From Psychrobacter sp. UBA3483 (GTDB lineage Bacteria; Pseudomonadota; Gammaproteobacteria; Pseudomonadales; Moraxellaceae): a stretch of 12,665 nucleotides of DNA. Shown one piece after another: positions 1-6,962 of this stretch. Each line of letters begins with the position of its first letter. Position 1 is the stretch's first letter. The notes under the pieces were generated by a model, which did no database searches, was not told the DNA's origin, and saw only the letters and a list, made by a program, of their open reading frames with translations. The position numbers and the translations under genes were made by a program. The stretch is from assembly GCF_002377905.1 (NCBI RefSeq), contig NZ_DFQS01000039.1, positions 1-12,665 on the forward strand, written 5' to 3'.

Positions 1-22
1 TCTTCTAGGTTGTGGATTGGTA

Positions 23-50
23 TTGTCATAAGTGGATTATACTATATATT
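23..50 (+). promoter_or_regulatory. Candidate sigma-70 promoter for the RCC1-repeat lipoprotein gene
   Basis: A -35-like TTGTCA at 23-28 is followed after 16 bases by a -10-like TATATT at 45-50. Each differs from the consensus at one position. It would give a leader of about 85 bases before the ATG at 141. The surroundings are AT-rich, so chance matches are possible, and transcription could also come from beyond the window edge. Confidence 0.4.
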
Positions 51-140
51 TTGGGTTTGGTATTACACCCATTTTACGCTCTATTGTTATTTCACATATT
101 CAGATACCTATTCTTTTATTGACAATTTATTGAGGTTTTT

Positions 141-1877
141 ATGCGCTTATCCCATTTTACCCAAGCAGTGGCACTTATCAGCGCGACTTTGATACTAAGC
201 GCTTGTGGCAATGATTCTGATGACACAACAATCATTGATGGGACACCGCCGCTTCTAACCACCGATAGTAATTTTACCGATGGCTATAGCGCAGTGGCAG
301 CGATATTTGTTTCTGGGCAAGTTCAAGATAGCAGTGGCATCAAATCGTTGACTTATCAGCGCAATGAAGAGCCGGCGCAAGCATTAAACGTCAATAAAAA
401 TGGAGATTTTAACACACGTATTTTATTGGCATTGGGTAGCAATAAAATCACTTTAGAAGCCACAGATAATAACGGCAACATCATGCGCTCAACCAAAACC
501 CTCTATTTGGGCGATACTGTCGCGGCAGGTGGCTCCCATACAGCTGCTCTGCGCGATGGGCAGCTTTATGGCTGGGGACGCAATAATTATGGGCAAACAG
601 GTCTAGGAATGACGACAAAATTAACCGACGTCATGGGTCATCCAGATACCCCTATGCTAATGCACAATGCCCCAAAAGACCTTGTGTCTATTAAATTTAA
701 TCAGAATCATTCGCTGGCGATAGATGCTAAAGGTCAGGTTTATAGTTGGGGCGAAGATATTTCTGGTCAATTAGGACGCGGCGAGACTGGTCGCAATGAC
801 TGTAGTAAGACCGAAGACTGCCGCCTAGATATCGGTCGTATTGATGGTATTGATAATGCGCTGATGGTAGCGGCAGGATATAAGCATAACTTAGTACTTA
901 CCAAAGACGGCAGCGTGTGGGCGTTTGGTGCCAACACCCAAGGTCAGCTTGGTAATGCGACAACGATAGAGAGTAGCACACCCGTAAAAGTTGATTTTTC
1001 AGCAGCCGCTGACATCGGTCATATCGTGCAAGTGGTGGCCAGTGCCAGTAGCTCGTACGCCTTAGATGATAAAGGTCAAGTTTGGGGCTGGGGCAGCGAC
1101 GCCTATGCCAATCTAGGTCGCGGTCAAGAATGTAATAAAGCCAATAATTGTATCAATATTAATGCAACGCCGATTCGCATTGATGTTCTGAGCGGCAATT
1201 CCAATACCCATACCAACGTTGACGTTCATACTAATAACGCTATCGCCCCTACTCCTGAGCTTGCCTCTAACCCAAGCATTGGCATTGAAAGAGTGACACA
1301 ATTGGCAGCGGGACGTGACCATGTATTGGCGCTAACCAATAAAGAAGCGGTCTACGCTTGGGGGCTTAATGCCAGTAGCCAAATAGGTTATAACGGCGAA
1401 AAGTTCAATGCTACTGAAAGCGCTTGGGCAAATACCATTGTTAAACCAACCAAACTGCCATGGTTTACGGGTAAAAACATTCGCCGCATCTATGCCAATG
1501 GCAATGCCAGCTATGCGTTACTGGATAATGTGTCATCGAGCGAGCCAAAATCAAATAATGGCTCAGCGACAGACGGTATTCTTTACGCGTGGGGTATGTT
1601 TGGGGAGACAAATAGCGCAGGCAAAACTGTCTACAACGATTTAGATGAGCCAACCAATAAATTACCTCACTTAAAAAATATCGACAATATGGCAATGGGC
1701 GTCATGCACTTGATCGCGCATGAAAAACCTCTGCAGCAAAATACCAATACCTTGTATAGAGATGGTCAATTATTTACATGGGGTTGGAGCTTTGAGGGCT
1801 CACTCGGTAATAAAGACACCACCCACGTTTGGATGTATAACACTCCTATGCCAGTCAATTTACCAAGCCAACTATAA
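141..1877 (+). CDS. RCC1-repeat beta-propeller lipoprotein
   Basis: This 578-residue protein is probably an exported lipoprotein. It has a short basic start, a hydrophobic stretch and the lipobox LSAC at residues 19-22. Residues about 45-125 look like a bacterial Ig-like beta domain. After that come seven RCC1-type units, each with a GxxHxxAL-like strand followed by a Y/F-x-W-G turn, at about 127-156, 183-214, 243-272, 298-328, 388-417, 449-494 and 518-556. This suits a seven-blade propeller. Two blades are followed by inserts with a CX5C pair (C221/C227 and C331/C337), which could form disulfides outside the cytoplasm. The ATG at 141 has GAGG at 132-135. RCC1 folds usually bind proteins or membranes; the partner here is unknown. 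The next gene downstream also encodes a lipoprotein. The fold is well supported, the function is not. Confidence 0.9.
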   Translation: MRLSHFTQAVALISATLILSACGNDSDDTTIIDGTPPLLTTDSNFTDGYSAVAAIFVSGQVQDSSGIKSLTYQRNEEPAQALNVNKNGDFNTRILLALGSNKITLEATDNNGNIMRSTKTLYLGDTVAAGGSHTAALRDGQLYGWGRNNYGQTGLGMTTKLTDVMGHPDTPMLMHNAPKDLVSIKFNQNHSLAIDAKGQVYSWGEDISGQLGRGETGRNDCSKTEDCRLDIGRIDGIDNALMVAAGYKHNLVLTKDGSVWAFGANTQGQLGNATTIESSTPVKVDFSAAADIGHIVQVVASASSSYALDDKGQVWGWGSDAYANLGRGQECNKANNCININATPIRIDVLSGNSNTHTNVDVHTNNAIAPTPELASNPSIGIERVTQLAAGRDHVLALTNKEAVYAWGLNASSQIGYNGEKFNATESAWANTIVKPTKLPWFTGKNIRRIYANGNASYALLDNVSSSEPKSNNGSATDGILYAWGMFGETNSAGKTVYNDLDEPTNKLPHLKNIDNMAMGVMHLIAHEKPLQQNTNTLYRDGQLFTWGWSFEGSLGNKDTTHVWMYNTPMPVNLPSQL

Positions 1878-1924
1878 GCGTGACTTATCTTTAACATGAG
1901 TATGCAATAGCAAATGTAGTGAAC

Positions 1925-1951
1925 AAGGGCAGCCTTAGCAATGTTGCCTTT
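1925..1951 (+). terminator. Weak hairpin after the RCC1 lipoprotein gene
   Basis: AAGGGCA (1925-1931) can pair with TGCCTTT (1945-1951), with one G-U pair and a 13-base loop. AT-rich sequence follows but there is no clean run of T. It may be a weak terminator, or it may do nothing; the next gene starts about 95 bases later on the same strand. Confidence 0.3.
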
Positions 1952-2045
1952 ATTAAATTATAGTTCTGTTAATTTCTGCTTACTCATCTTTAGCCTATTC
2001 TTCGTATTTTAATAAATGATATTTTTAGCCATTTTAGGTCTTGCC

Positions 2046-3569
2046 ATGTCTCTACTGCCTCATTCACCAAACGGTTACTCACTAAATCATTCAAATGCTC
2101 CCTCTATTATTTTATTTCCTGTCACACGCCTCACACGCCGCGCGTTATTTTGTTTAACAGCAACTTTATTACTAAGTGCGTGTGGCGGCTCGGACGGTTC
2201 CAATAGTTCAAACAATGACAGCTCTAACACACCGGAGCTACCTAGCAAGCCTACGCCGCCAACTATACCTGAAAACCCAGACAGCCCAAACAATCCTGAA
2301 ACTGATAACAATTGGCTACCAGCCGGTGGCAACGCGACCATTGCTGCCGATATCTCACGACCATTTTTACAAATTATGCCTAATCTGCCAAGCAGTGCCT
2401 TGGGCGGCGTATCGCCAGGTCGCGAGCTATTTATCACCGAATGGACGCCAGCCAATCAAGGTCGCGTGCTCTTTGATGGCGTTGGCCCCTTATTTAACGC
2501 CAATGCCTGTACCCAGTGCCATAGTGCTGAAGGACGCAAACTCATTTATGCCGCCAATGGCGAGCTAAGTGACGCCATTTTATTTAGGCTCGGCAACAAA
2601 CAAGGGCTTGCGCACACTTATTACGGCGAGCAAATGCAACATCAAAGTATCGATGCCAGCATCGCACCCGAAGGTAAAATGCGCTACGCCATCACAGCCA
2701 GTAACAGCAATCAACCTGCCGGTGTCCAGTTTGACTTTAGCGCAACCGACCCCAATCAGCCGCTGGGAGATACCGCTATCAGTGGGCGTATCTCACCGCA
2801 ATTGGTCGGCATGGGCTTGCTCGACTTAATTCCTGAGGCGGATATCATTGCAGCAGCTGACCCTGACGATAACAATAAAGACGGCATCAGTGGGCGCGTA
2901 CATTGGGTACAAGACGGCAAACAGCAGCGCATTGGCCGCTTTGGTTGGAAGGCGATTAACTCAAGCTTGCGTATCCAAAACGCCAATGCCATGTCACAAG
3001 ATATGGGCTTGACCACTTCCCTATTTATGGATCCCAATTGTACAGCCAATCAGCCGATTTGTTGGACAGCACCCAATGGCGGCACGCCTGAGGTTTCAGA
3101 CAGCAGCTTGGATGCGGTGACCGATTTTATGACTGCCTTGGCAGTGCCTGAGCGCCGAGTGGCCGATTTATCGACCTTTAATAAAGGCGCGCTGCTGTTT
3201 ACCCAAGTTGGCTGTGCCAGCTGTCATACGCCAAAACAAAAAACGGGCGCGAGTGTGCGCTTTCCGCTACTTGCCCAGCAAACCATTTATCCTTATACCG
3301 ACTTATTGCTGCACGATATGGGCAAAGGTTTAGATGACGGCGTCAAAGAAAAAAATGCCGAAAGCTATGAGTGGCGTACACCGCCATTATGGGGCATTGG
3401 TATTGTGGCGCGTGACCCAGAAGCACGGTTTTTGCATGATGGTCGCGCCAGCAGTTTGACAGAAGCGATACTTTGGCATGGCGGTGAGGCAGAAAGCGCC
3501 AAGATACGCTTTAGACAATTATCTGCCATGCAACAACAAACGCTGCTAAGCTTTTTAAACAGCATTTAA
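2046..3569 (+). CDS. Di-heme c-type cytochrome lipoprotein, DUF1111 / DHOR (MauG-like) family
   Basis: From the ATG at 2046 the product has 507 residues. A lipobox LSAC ends at C46 and is followed by a Ser/Asn/Pro-rich linker to about residue 90, typical of an outer-membrane lipoprotein tether. Two CXXCH heme sites follow: CTQCH at 155-159 and CASCH at 390-394. An acidic loop DPDDNNKDG (272-280) resembles a calcium site. RTPPLWGIG (444-452) and FLHDGRASSL (462-471) are typical of the DUF1111 di-heme family, related to MauG and bacterial cytochrome c peroxidases and often named thiol oxidoreductases; the true substrate is mostly unproven. C332 and C339 form an extra pair. An in-frame ATG lies at 2016 but lacks a ribosome site, while 2046 has TAGGT at 2035-2039. 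The signal region from 2046 is unusually long, so the start is uncertain. Confidence 0.9.
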   Translation: MSLLPHSPNGYSLNHSNAPSIILFPVTRLTRRALFCLTATLLLSACGGSDGSNSSNNDSSNTPELPSKPTPPTIPENPDSPNNPETDNNWLPAGGNATIAADISRPFLQIMPNLPSSALGGVSPGRELFITEWTPANQGRVLFDGVGPLFNANACTQCHSAEGRKLIYAANGELSDAILFRLGNKQGLAHTYYGEQMQHQSIDASIAPEGKMRYAITASNSNQPAGVQFDFSATDPNQPLGDTAISGRISPQLVGMGLLDLIPEADIIAAADPDDNNKDGISGRVHWVQDGKQQRIGRFGWKAINSSLRIQNANAMSQDMGLTTSLFMDPNCTANQPICWTAPNGGTPEVSDSSLDAVTDFMTALAVPERRVADLSTFNKGALLFTQVGCASCHTPKQKTGASVRFPLLAQQTIYPYTDLLLHDMGKGLDDGVKEKNAESYEWRTPPLWGIGIVARDPEARFLHDGRASSLTEAILWHGGEAESAKIRFRQLSAMQQQTLLSFLNSI

Positions 3570-3592
3570 TACTCATTATGACAAGGTCAAAT

Positions 3593-3624
3593 AAAAAAGA
3601 CCGCTCAATCGAGTGGTCTTTTTT
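3593..3624. terminator. Bidirectional rho-independent terminator between convergent genes
   Basis: AAGACCGCTC (3597-3606) pairs with GAGTGGTCTT (3611-3620) around the loop AATC, with one G-U pair. The stem is extended by an A-run before it and a T-run after it (to 3624), so either strand gives a GC hairpin followed by U residues. It lies 24 bases after the di-heme cytochrome stop and 88 bases beyond the stop of the opposing bestrophin-like gene, and fits as a shared terminator. Confidence 0.88.
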
Positions 3625-3711
3625 ATAGCATATATTTTGATAATATAATTTATGAGAGCGTAAATTTTACTGCCTTAGCTATTTTTTCATAAACAACTTA
3701 TTTTAAACAAC

Positions 3712-4656
3712 TTATTGTAAATAGCCATTTTTAGCGGTGATATTCGGCGGCAACTCGGTTTCGCCCAAAGCTTCTAGCAAATTAATCTCGATAGTACGAG
3801 ATAAGGCCGTCAGCGGTAATTGGTTGGCTGCCAAGCCAAAAGGCTCTTCCAACTCTTCACTGAGCGCATCCAAACCAAAAAAGGTATAAGCAATAACGCC
3901 GCAAATTAATGGCGTCACCCAGCCTAAAGAAGAAACCAAACCAAAAGGCAGCATAAAGCAATACAGATATGTCGTGCGATGCACCAGCAGCGTATAAGCA
4001 AACGGCAATGGCGTGCTATGAATACGCTCGCAAGCCGACAAGACCACCGTCATAGAATTTAGGCGCTCATCCATATTTTGCAGCATATGATCTGAGGTCA
4101 ATCGCTGCTGCCGACAATAGCCAAGCTCCTTACCGAGCAGACGCAGCAGATAATCCGGCAAATTTTGCGCCTGCTTCATGCTGGTATGATGAATAGGTTC
4201 GACAAAGCGCTCAACATCTTGCCAAGGCGCACTGTCACGCAATCGATGACGTAAGGCATGGGTGAAAGCGATGCTTAAATATACCAATCGGCGCTGGCTA
4301 TCTTGCCCTTTCTCGTTTTCTCGCCCGTCCTCACTCCCATCATCTATATAAGACAATACTTGACGGGTAAAGCTGCGTGTATCATAGACCAATTGCCCCC
4401 ATAGCCCTCGAGCTTCCCACCAGCGCTGATAACTGGCATTATTCCGAAAACCTAAAAACAGCGATAAGGCAATCCCAAGCAAGGTAAACGGTGCGACGCT
4501 ATAAGAAGAAAAAGAACTGGGAAATCCGTGCTGAATATTGGTGATAAAGGCACTAATCAGACTAATGAGCAAAATCTGTGGATAGACCTTTGGTAGGATA
4601 GAGCCACGCAAGGCAAAAAGCAGTTTGATGGCGCTTGGCTTTTGCTTGACAATCAT
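3712..4656 (-). CDS. Bestrophin-like (UPF0187 family) membrane protein
   Basis: This 314-residue protein matches the bacterial bestrophin-like family by pattern. Two hydrophobic segments lie near residues 24-42 and 53-72, followed by the typical LGFRNNASYQRWWEAR stretch (68-83). Later come CERIHSTPLPFAY (209-221), further membrane segments at about 228-262, and FGLDALSEELEEPFG (260-274), the acidic motif after the last membrane segment. Bestrophins are pentameric ion channels: animal ones pass chloride, while a characterised bacterial homologue passes cations. The ion carried here cannot be read from sequence. The length is usual for the family. The ATG has AGGA 7 bases upstream (4664-4667). 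The gene stands alone, convergent with the di-heme cytochrome gene and divergent from the orphan lipoprotein gene. Confidence 0.88.
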   Translation of the reverse strand: MIVKQKPSAIKLLFALRGSILPKVYPQILLISLISAFITNIQHGFPSSFSSYSVAPFTLLGIALSLFLGFRNNASYQRWWEARGLWGQLVYDTRSFTRQVLSYIDDGSEDGRENEKGQDSQRRLVYLSIAFTHALRHRLRDSAPWQDVERFVEPIHHTSMKQAQNLPDYLLRLLGKELGYCRQQRLTSDHMLQNMDERLNSMTVVLSACERIHSTPLPFAYTLLVHRTTYLYCFMLPFGLVSSLGWVTPLICGVIAYTFFGLDALSEELEEPFGLAANQLPLTALSRTIEINLLEALGETELPPNITAKNGYLQ

Positions 4657-4671
4657 TTTAGCGTCCTAACG

Positions 4672-4697
4672 AATGGTGCTTATAATTGGTGCTTATA
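4672..4697. repeat. Two tandem 13-base repeats in the leader of the bestrophin-like gene
   Basis: AATGGTGCTTATA (4672-4684) is followed directly by ATTGGTGCTTATA (4685-4697), one mismatch. On the minus strand each copy carries TATAAG, a -10-like element, so the repeat may duplicate a promoter element for the gene starting at 4656. No convincing -35 accompanies either copy. Confidence 0.6.
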
Positions 4698-4882
4698 GAT
4701 AAAAACTGGCGTTATTGCAGGACGAAATGATAACAGACTAAAGAGGTATGAGCAGAAAAAACAGTAATTTATCCTATTTTAATTGGCTAGGGATTTTTAC
4801 TACGTACTTATTCAATAAATTTCTACAAAATCATTGGTTGTTATAATGATGTAAGGATAGCAAGCGCAAGGATACACAGCAG

Positions 4883-4924
4883 CTGTCAGCGCTTAAAAAT
4901 TCGATTATAGTAGATAGGTCTATC
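4883..4924 (+). promoter_or_regulatory. Candidate promoter with a small dyad at the start site
   Basis: CTGTCA (4883-4888), a 17-base spacer and TATAGT (4906-4911) make a plausible sigma-70 promoter for the lipoprotein gene at 4968. Just after the -10, GATAG (4913-4917) and CTATC (4920-4924) form a short dyad about where transcription would begin. This could be an operator, but the arms are only 5 bases. Confidence 0.4.
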
Positions 4925-4967
4925 ACTTATTAATAAATTACAGTTAAATAAATCGAGGGAATACACC

Positions 4968-5669
4968 ATGAAGAAATTAGGATTACTTGTCGCTATATCG
5001 GTAGGATTAAGCGCCTGTGCGGGTGGTATGAACGGTGGCACCACACCGGGCAATTCAAATAACATCGTCAATCAATATCCCGTTGAAGCAGCCATGCTCA
5101 ATATTTATACCAAAGCTCGCAGTCAAAGCCTAGTGGCGAACGTCGGCAATCAAACGGCCTCTGCGGATATCAAAGTGACGCCCAAAGGCAGCATGGTATT
5201 TAATAATAAACAAGTCCAAGGCGCTGAAGTAAATACTATTAATAAAGTCAACAATCAAGTTACTGATCAATCGGTCGCCATTAACTACTTTACCCTTAAT
5301 CCATTGGTATTCCATGGTTTCACCGACAGCTCAGGTAAATACTCGATCTCGAATCAGACCACAACCATTCCCAAAATGGCAACGGCTGGCTCATCGAGCA
5401 AATTAATTACCGAAGACGTTTACGCTGATAGAAGTATGCGTAAAAAAATAGGCACTTATAATCAAGATTGGTCTTTGACTAGAGATACCAATAATACCGC
5501 GTGGTTTTGTATAGAGACCTCGGCTAACTTACTACTCAGTAATGATCCTAATGGCAGCTCGTCAGAATGCTATAAAATTAATGCGCGCGGCGATATTTTG
5601 GATAGCAAAGTAACCATTAGCCAGCCATCTACTAATGGTACTAAAACCATTACCTTTACCAGTCGATAG
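4968..5669 (+). CDS. Hypothetical lipoprotein of unknown function
   Basis: This 233-residue protein is a clear lipoprotein candidate: MKKLG start, a hydrophobic stretch, and lipobox LSAC with the acylated cysteine at residue 17, followed by a Gly/Asn/Thr-rich linker. The +2 residue is Ala, not Asp, so export to the outer membrane is expected by the usual rule. The rest is rich in Asn, Thr and Ser with alternating hydrophobic residues, suggesting a beta-rich periplasmic domain. Only two further cysteines are present, C181 and C201, which could form one disulfide. I do not recognise the family. The start is well defined by GAGGGA at 4955-4960, 7 bases before the ATG. DedA follows on the same strand after 64 bases. 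Confidence 0.85.
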   Translation: MKKLGLLVAISVGLSACAGGMNGGTTPGNSNNIVNQYPVEAAMLNIYTKARSQSLVANVGNQTASADIKVTPKGSMVFNNKQVQGAEVNTINKVNNQVTDQSVAINYFTLNPLVFHGFTDSSGKYSISNQTTTIPKMATAGSSSKLITEDVYADRSMRKKIGTYNQDWSLTRDTNNTAWFCIETSANLLLSNDPNGSSSECYKINARGDILDSKVTISQPSTNGTKTITFTSR

Positions 5670-5680
5670 TTTTCATAAGC

Positions 5681-5709
5681 TGATGGCTGTCATAAAACAA
5701 CAGCCATTA
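5681..5709 (+). other. 10-base inverted repeat between the lipoprotein gene and dedA
   Basis: TGATGGCTGT (5681-5690) can pair with ACAGCCATTA (5700-5709), with one G-U pair and a 9-base loop. No T-run follows, so it is not a classic terminator. It might protect the 3' end of the lipoprotein mRNA or reduce read-through into the gene at 5734. Confidence 0.5.
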
Positions 5710-5733
5710 GTATGCTAATTATCTAGGATTTAC

Positions 5734-6390
5734 ATGGATCAGATGAGTGAATGGGTACTCGGCATCATGGCAAAGTTTGGCTACTTTGGCATTATATTTG
5801 CCATGTTTGCTGAAAACGTATTTCCGCCCATTCCATCCGAGGTTATCATGCCCGCTGCTGGCTTCGCCGCTTCAAAAGGCGATATGAGTATCGTCTTGGT
5901 TATTTTAACTGGAACGCTTGGCGCGGTGCTGGGTGCGCTACCACTATACTACTTGGGCCATAAATTCGATGAACCGCGCTTGGTCGCATTTATTGAAAAG
6001 TACGGCAAATATGTGTTTATAAAACCTACTGACATCACCGACGCCAACGCATGGTTTGACAAACATGGCAAAATGGCGGTGTTTTTTGGGCGTATGGTGC
6101 CAGGCGTACGTTCGCTCATTTCCATCCCTGCTGGCATGAATAAAATGGCGCTATTACCCTTTTTGGCGCTAAGCGCTTTAGGGGCCAGCATTTGGACCGC
6201 GATATTGGCGCTGGCGGGCTATTATTTGGGTCAAAACTATGACGCTGTCGCAGGCATCTTAGCCCCCTATTCTAAAGCCATTGTTATATCAATCCTGATG
6301 GTTATTGTCGGCTTACTCATCAAGCGGCGTTTGTCCTATCGAAAAAAAGCGGACGATAAAAACAATGATAAAAATAGTAATGAGCATTGA
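5734..6390 (+). CDS. DedA family (SNARE-associated / VTT domain) membrane protein
   Basis: The 218-residue product matches the DedA family in length and pattern. An N-terminal membrane-dipping helix leads into ENVFPPIPSE (residues 27-36), the conserved acidic/proline motif. Hydrophobic segments follow at about 52-74, and FFGRMVPGVRS (117-127) carries the two arginines expected in this family (R120, R126). IPAGMNKM and two C-terminal membrane helices (about 143-166 and 181-197) come next, then a hydrophilic Lys/Asp/Asn-rich tail. DedA proteins support membrane homeostasis, envelope stress tolerance and proton-dependent physiology, and some members recycle undecaprenyl phosphate or other lipids; which applies here is not visible. 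The ATG has AGGA at 5725-5728. It could be cotranscribed with the lipoprotein gene upstream. Confidence 0.92.
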   Translation: MDQMSEWVLGIMAKFGYFGIIFAMFAENVFPPIPSEVIMPAAGFAASKGDMSIVLVILTGTLGAVLGALPLYYLGHKFDEPRLVAFIEKYGKYVFIKPTDITDANAWFDKHGKMAVFFGRMVPGVRSLISIPAGMNKMALLPFLALSALGASIWTAILALAGYYLGQNYDAVAGILAPYSKAIVISILMVIVGLLIKRRLSYRKKADDKNNDKNSNEH

Positions 6391-6450
6391 ATATTGGATT
6401 ATAAACTGCCTGCTACTGTAATAAATTCGATATAAAAACGATACAGCGAG

Positions 6451-6516
6451 ATGAAACGTTGTTTTTCGTAGCCTCTGTCGGCGTAGCCACAGCACGCAAG
6501 AAAAACAACGTTTCAT
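6451..6516. repeat. Nested inverted repeat, possible REP/MITE-like element
   Basis: A perfect 17-base inverted repeat, ATGAAACGTTGTTTTTC at 6451-6467 and its reverse complement at 6500-6516, encloses 32 bases. Inside it a second hairpin forms: CTGT plus GGC (6475-6478, 6480-6482) with GCC-ACAG (6486-6492). CGTAGCC occurs twice inside (6467-6473, 6482-6488). Flanks show weaker inverted similarity (GATAC at 6440-6444 against GTATC at 6536-6540). No T-run follows, so it is a poor intrinsic terminator. The design resembles mobile or repeated palindromes of bacterial intergenic DNA; its copy number cannot be judged from this window. Confidence 0.7.
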
Positions 6517-6590
6517 TGAGCGACTTGATAGCTACGTATCCGATTTATTTGGATTCGACTATACCGTAACAACAGCCAACTTAATAACAG

Positions 6591-6616
6591 TAAATCTTAA
6601 TATCGACTTAGATTTA
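6591..6616. other. AT-rich hairpin upstream of nirK
   Basis: TAAATCTTAA (6591-6600) can pair with TTAGATTTA (6608-6616), with one bulged base and a 7-base loop TATCGAC. No function is evident; it lies about 160 bases upstream of the proposed nirK promoter. Confidence 0.4.
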
Positions 6617-6743
6617 TTAAATTCAATAAAAATCCCAAAACTCCCTCCTCAAATTTTAATGTCCTTAAATTGCTCTTTTCTAGTGCACCAAATGGCAAAA
6701 ACACCTAACTAAATTTATAACTCATCAGTATAAAAACCGTGAA

Positions 6744-6777
6744 CGAATATTGCGCAAATGATTCGCTTATTTATAAA
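6744..6777 (+). promoter_or_regulatory. Candidate nirK promoter with an upstream dyad
   Basis: TTGCGC (6750-6755), a 16-base spacer and TATAAA (6772-6777) form a possible promoter with a weak -35, as expected for one that needs an activator. The -35 lies in a dyad: TTGCGCAA (6750-6757) is a perfect palindrome, and CGAAT (6744-6748) and ATTCG (6761-6765) flank it as inverted arms. It does not match the FNR, NarL or NNR consensus as I know them. Confidence 0.4.
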
Positions 6778-6798
6778 CATTCATTTAAAATACATCTT
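6776..6798 (+). promoter_or_regulatory. NsrR-type nitric-oxide-responsive operator upstream of nirK
   Basis: The 23-base site has half-sites AACATTCAT (6776-6784) and ATACATCTT (6790-6798) around TTAAA. Against the idealised NsrR palindrome as I recall it (half-site AAGATGCAT), I count 20 of 23 matches. NsrR is an iron-sulfur repressor that leaves DNA when NO is present, and it controls aniA in Neisseria. Overlap with the end of the proposed -10 is what a repressor site should show. The site is about 165 bases before the ATG, so a long leader is implied. Confidence 0.62.
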
Positions 6799-6962
6799 AT
6801 GGAAGCCAATTTATTAGCTCAACATTTTATAGTTTTGTTGTTTAATCTTATTATTTTAATAGTGTTTTTTGCTTTTCTTCACAATTAATAATAGGATGAT
6901 GGAAGCGATAAAAATCGAGCTTTGTTAAATGAGCCACTTATTTTCAATTTTTGGAGAGCCTT

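Larger units (their letters stand above)
4657..4967. other. Divergent intergenic region
   Basis: This 311-base AT-rich gap separates the minus-strand bestrophin-like gene from the plus-strand lipoprotein gene. Besides the tandem repeat at 4672-4697 and the promoter and dyad near 4883-4924, I see an isolated TATAAT at 4842-4847 without a good -35. I see no credible small gene. Confidence 0.6.
6391..6962. other. Long non-coding region between dedA and nirK
   Basis: This region of about 570 bases has no convincing gene. Its first part holds the nested inverted repeat at 6451-6516, with weaker flanking similarity between about 6430-6450 and 6535-6565. The middle is AT-rich, with a hairpin at 6591-6616. 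The last 220 bases carry the likely nirK promoter and an NsrR-type operator, giving a long leader before the ATG at 6963. I saw no clear FNR box (TTGAT-N4-ATCAA). Confidence 0.7.

Noticed and set aside
119..124. Perfect TTGACA just upstream of the RCC1 lipoprotein gene
   Set aside because: A -10 at normal spacing would fall inside the coding region after the ATG at 141, and no TATAAT-like sequence is there.
10..192. 60-codon open frame at the window start
   Set aside because: It has no ribosome site, overlaps the start of the RCC1 lipoprotein gene out of frame, and has low-complexity aromatic composition from AT-rich leader DNA.
2087..2455. 122-codon minus-strand open frame inside the di-heme cytochrome gene
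   Set aside because: It is the mirror of the Ser/Pro/Asn-rich linker codons and has no independent start signal or family resemblance.
4842..4847. Perfect TATAAT in the divergent intergenic region
   Set aside because: No acceptable -35 lies 16-18 bases upstream; the pair at 4883-4911 is a better promoter for the gene at 4968.
6313..6516. 67-codon minus-strand open frame across the nested palindrome
   Set aside because: Its start lies in the inverted repeat and it runs into dedA on the other strand; no family resemblance.
6951..6962. TTG start for nirK
   Set aside because: The ribosome site GGAGAG at 6953-6958 would then lie inside the gene; the ATG at 6963 is correctly spaced from it.
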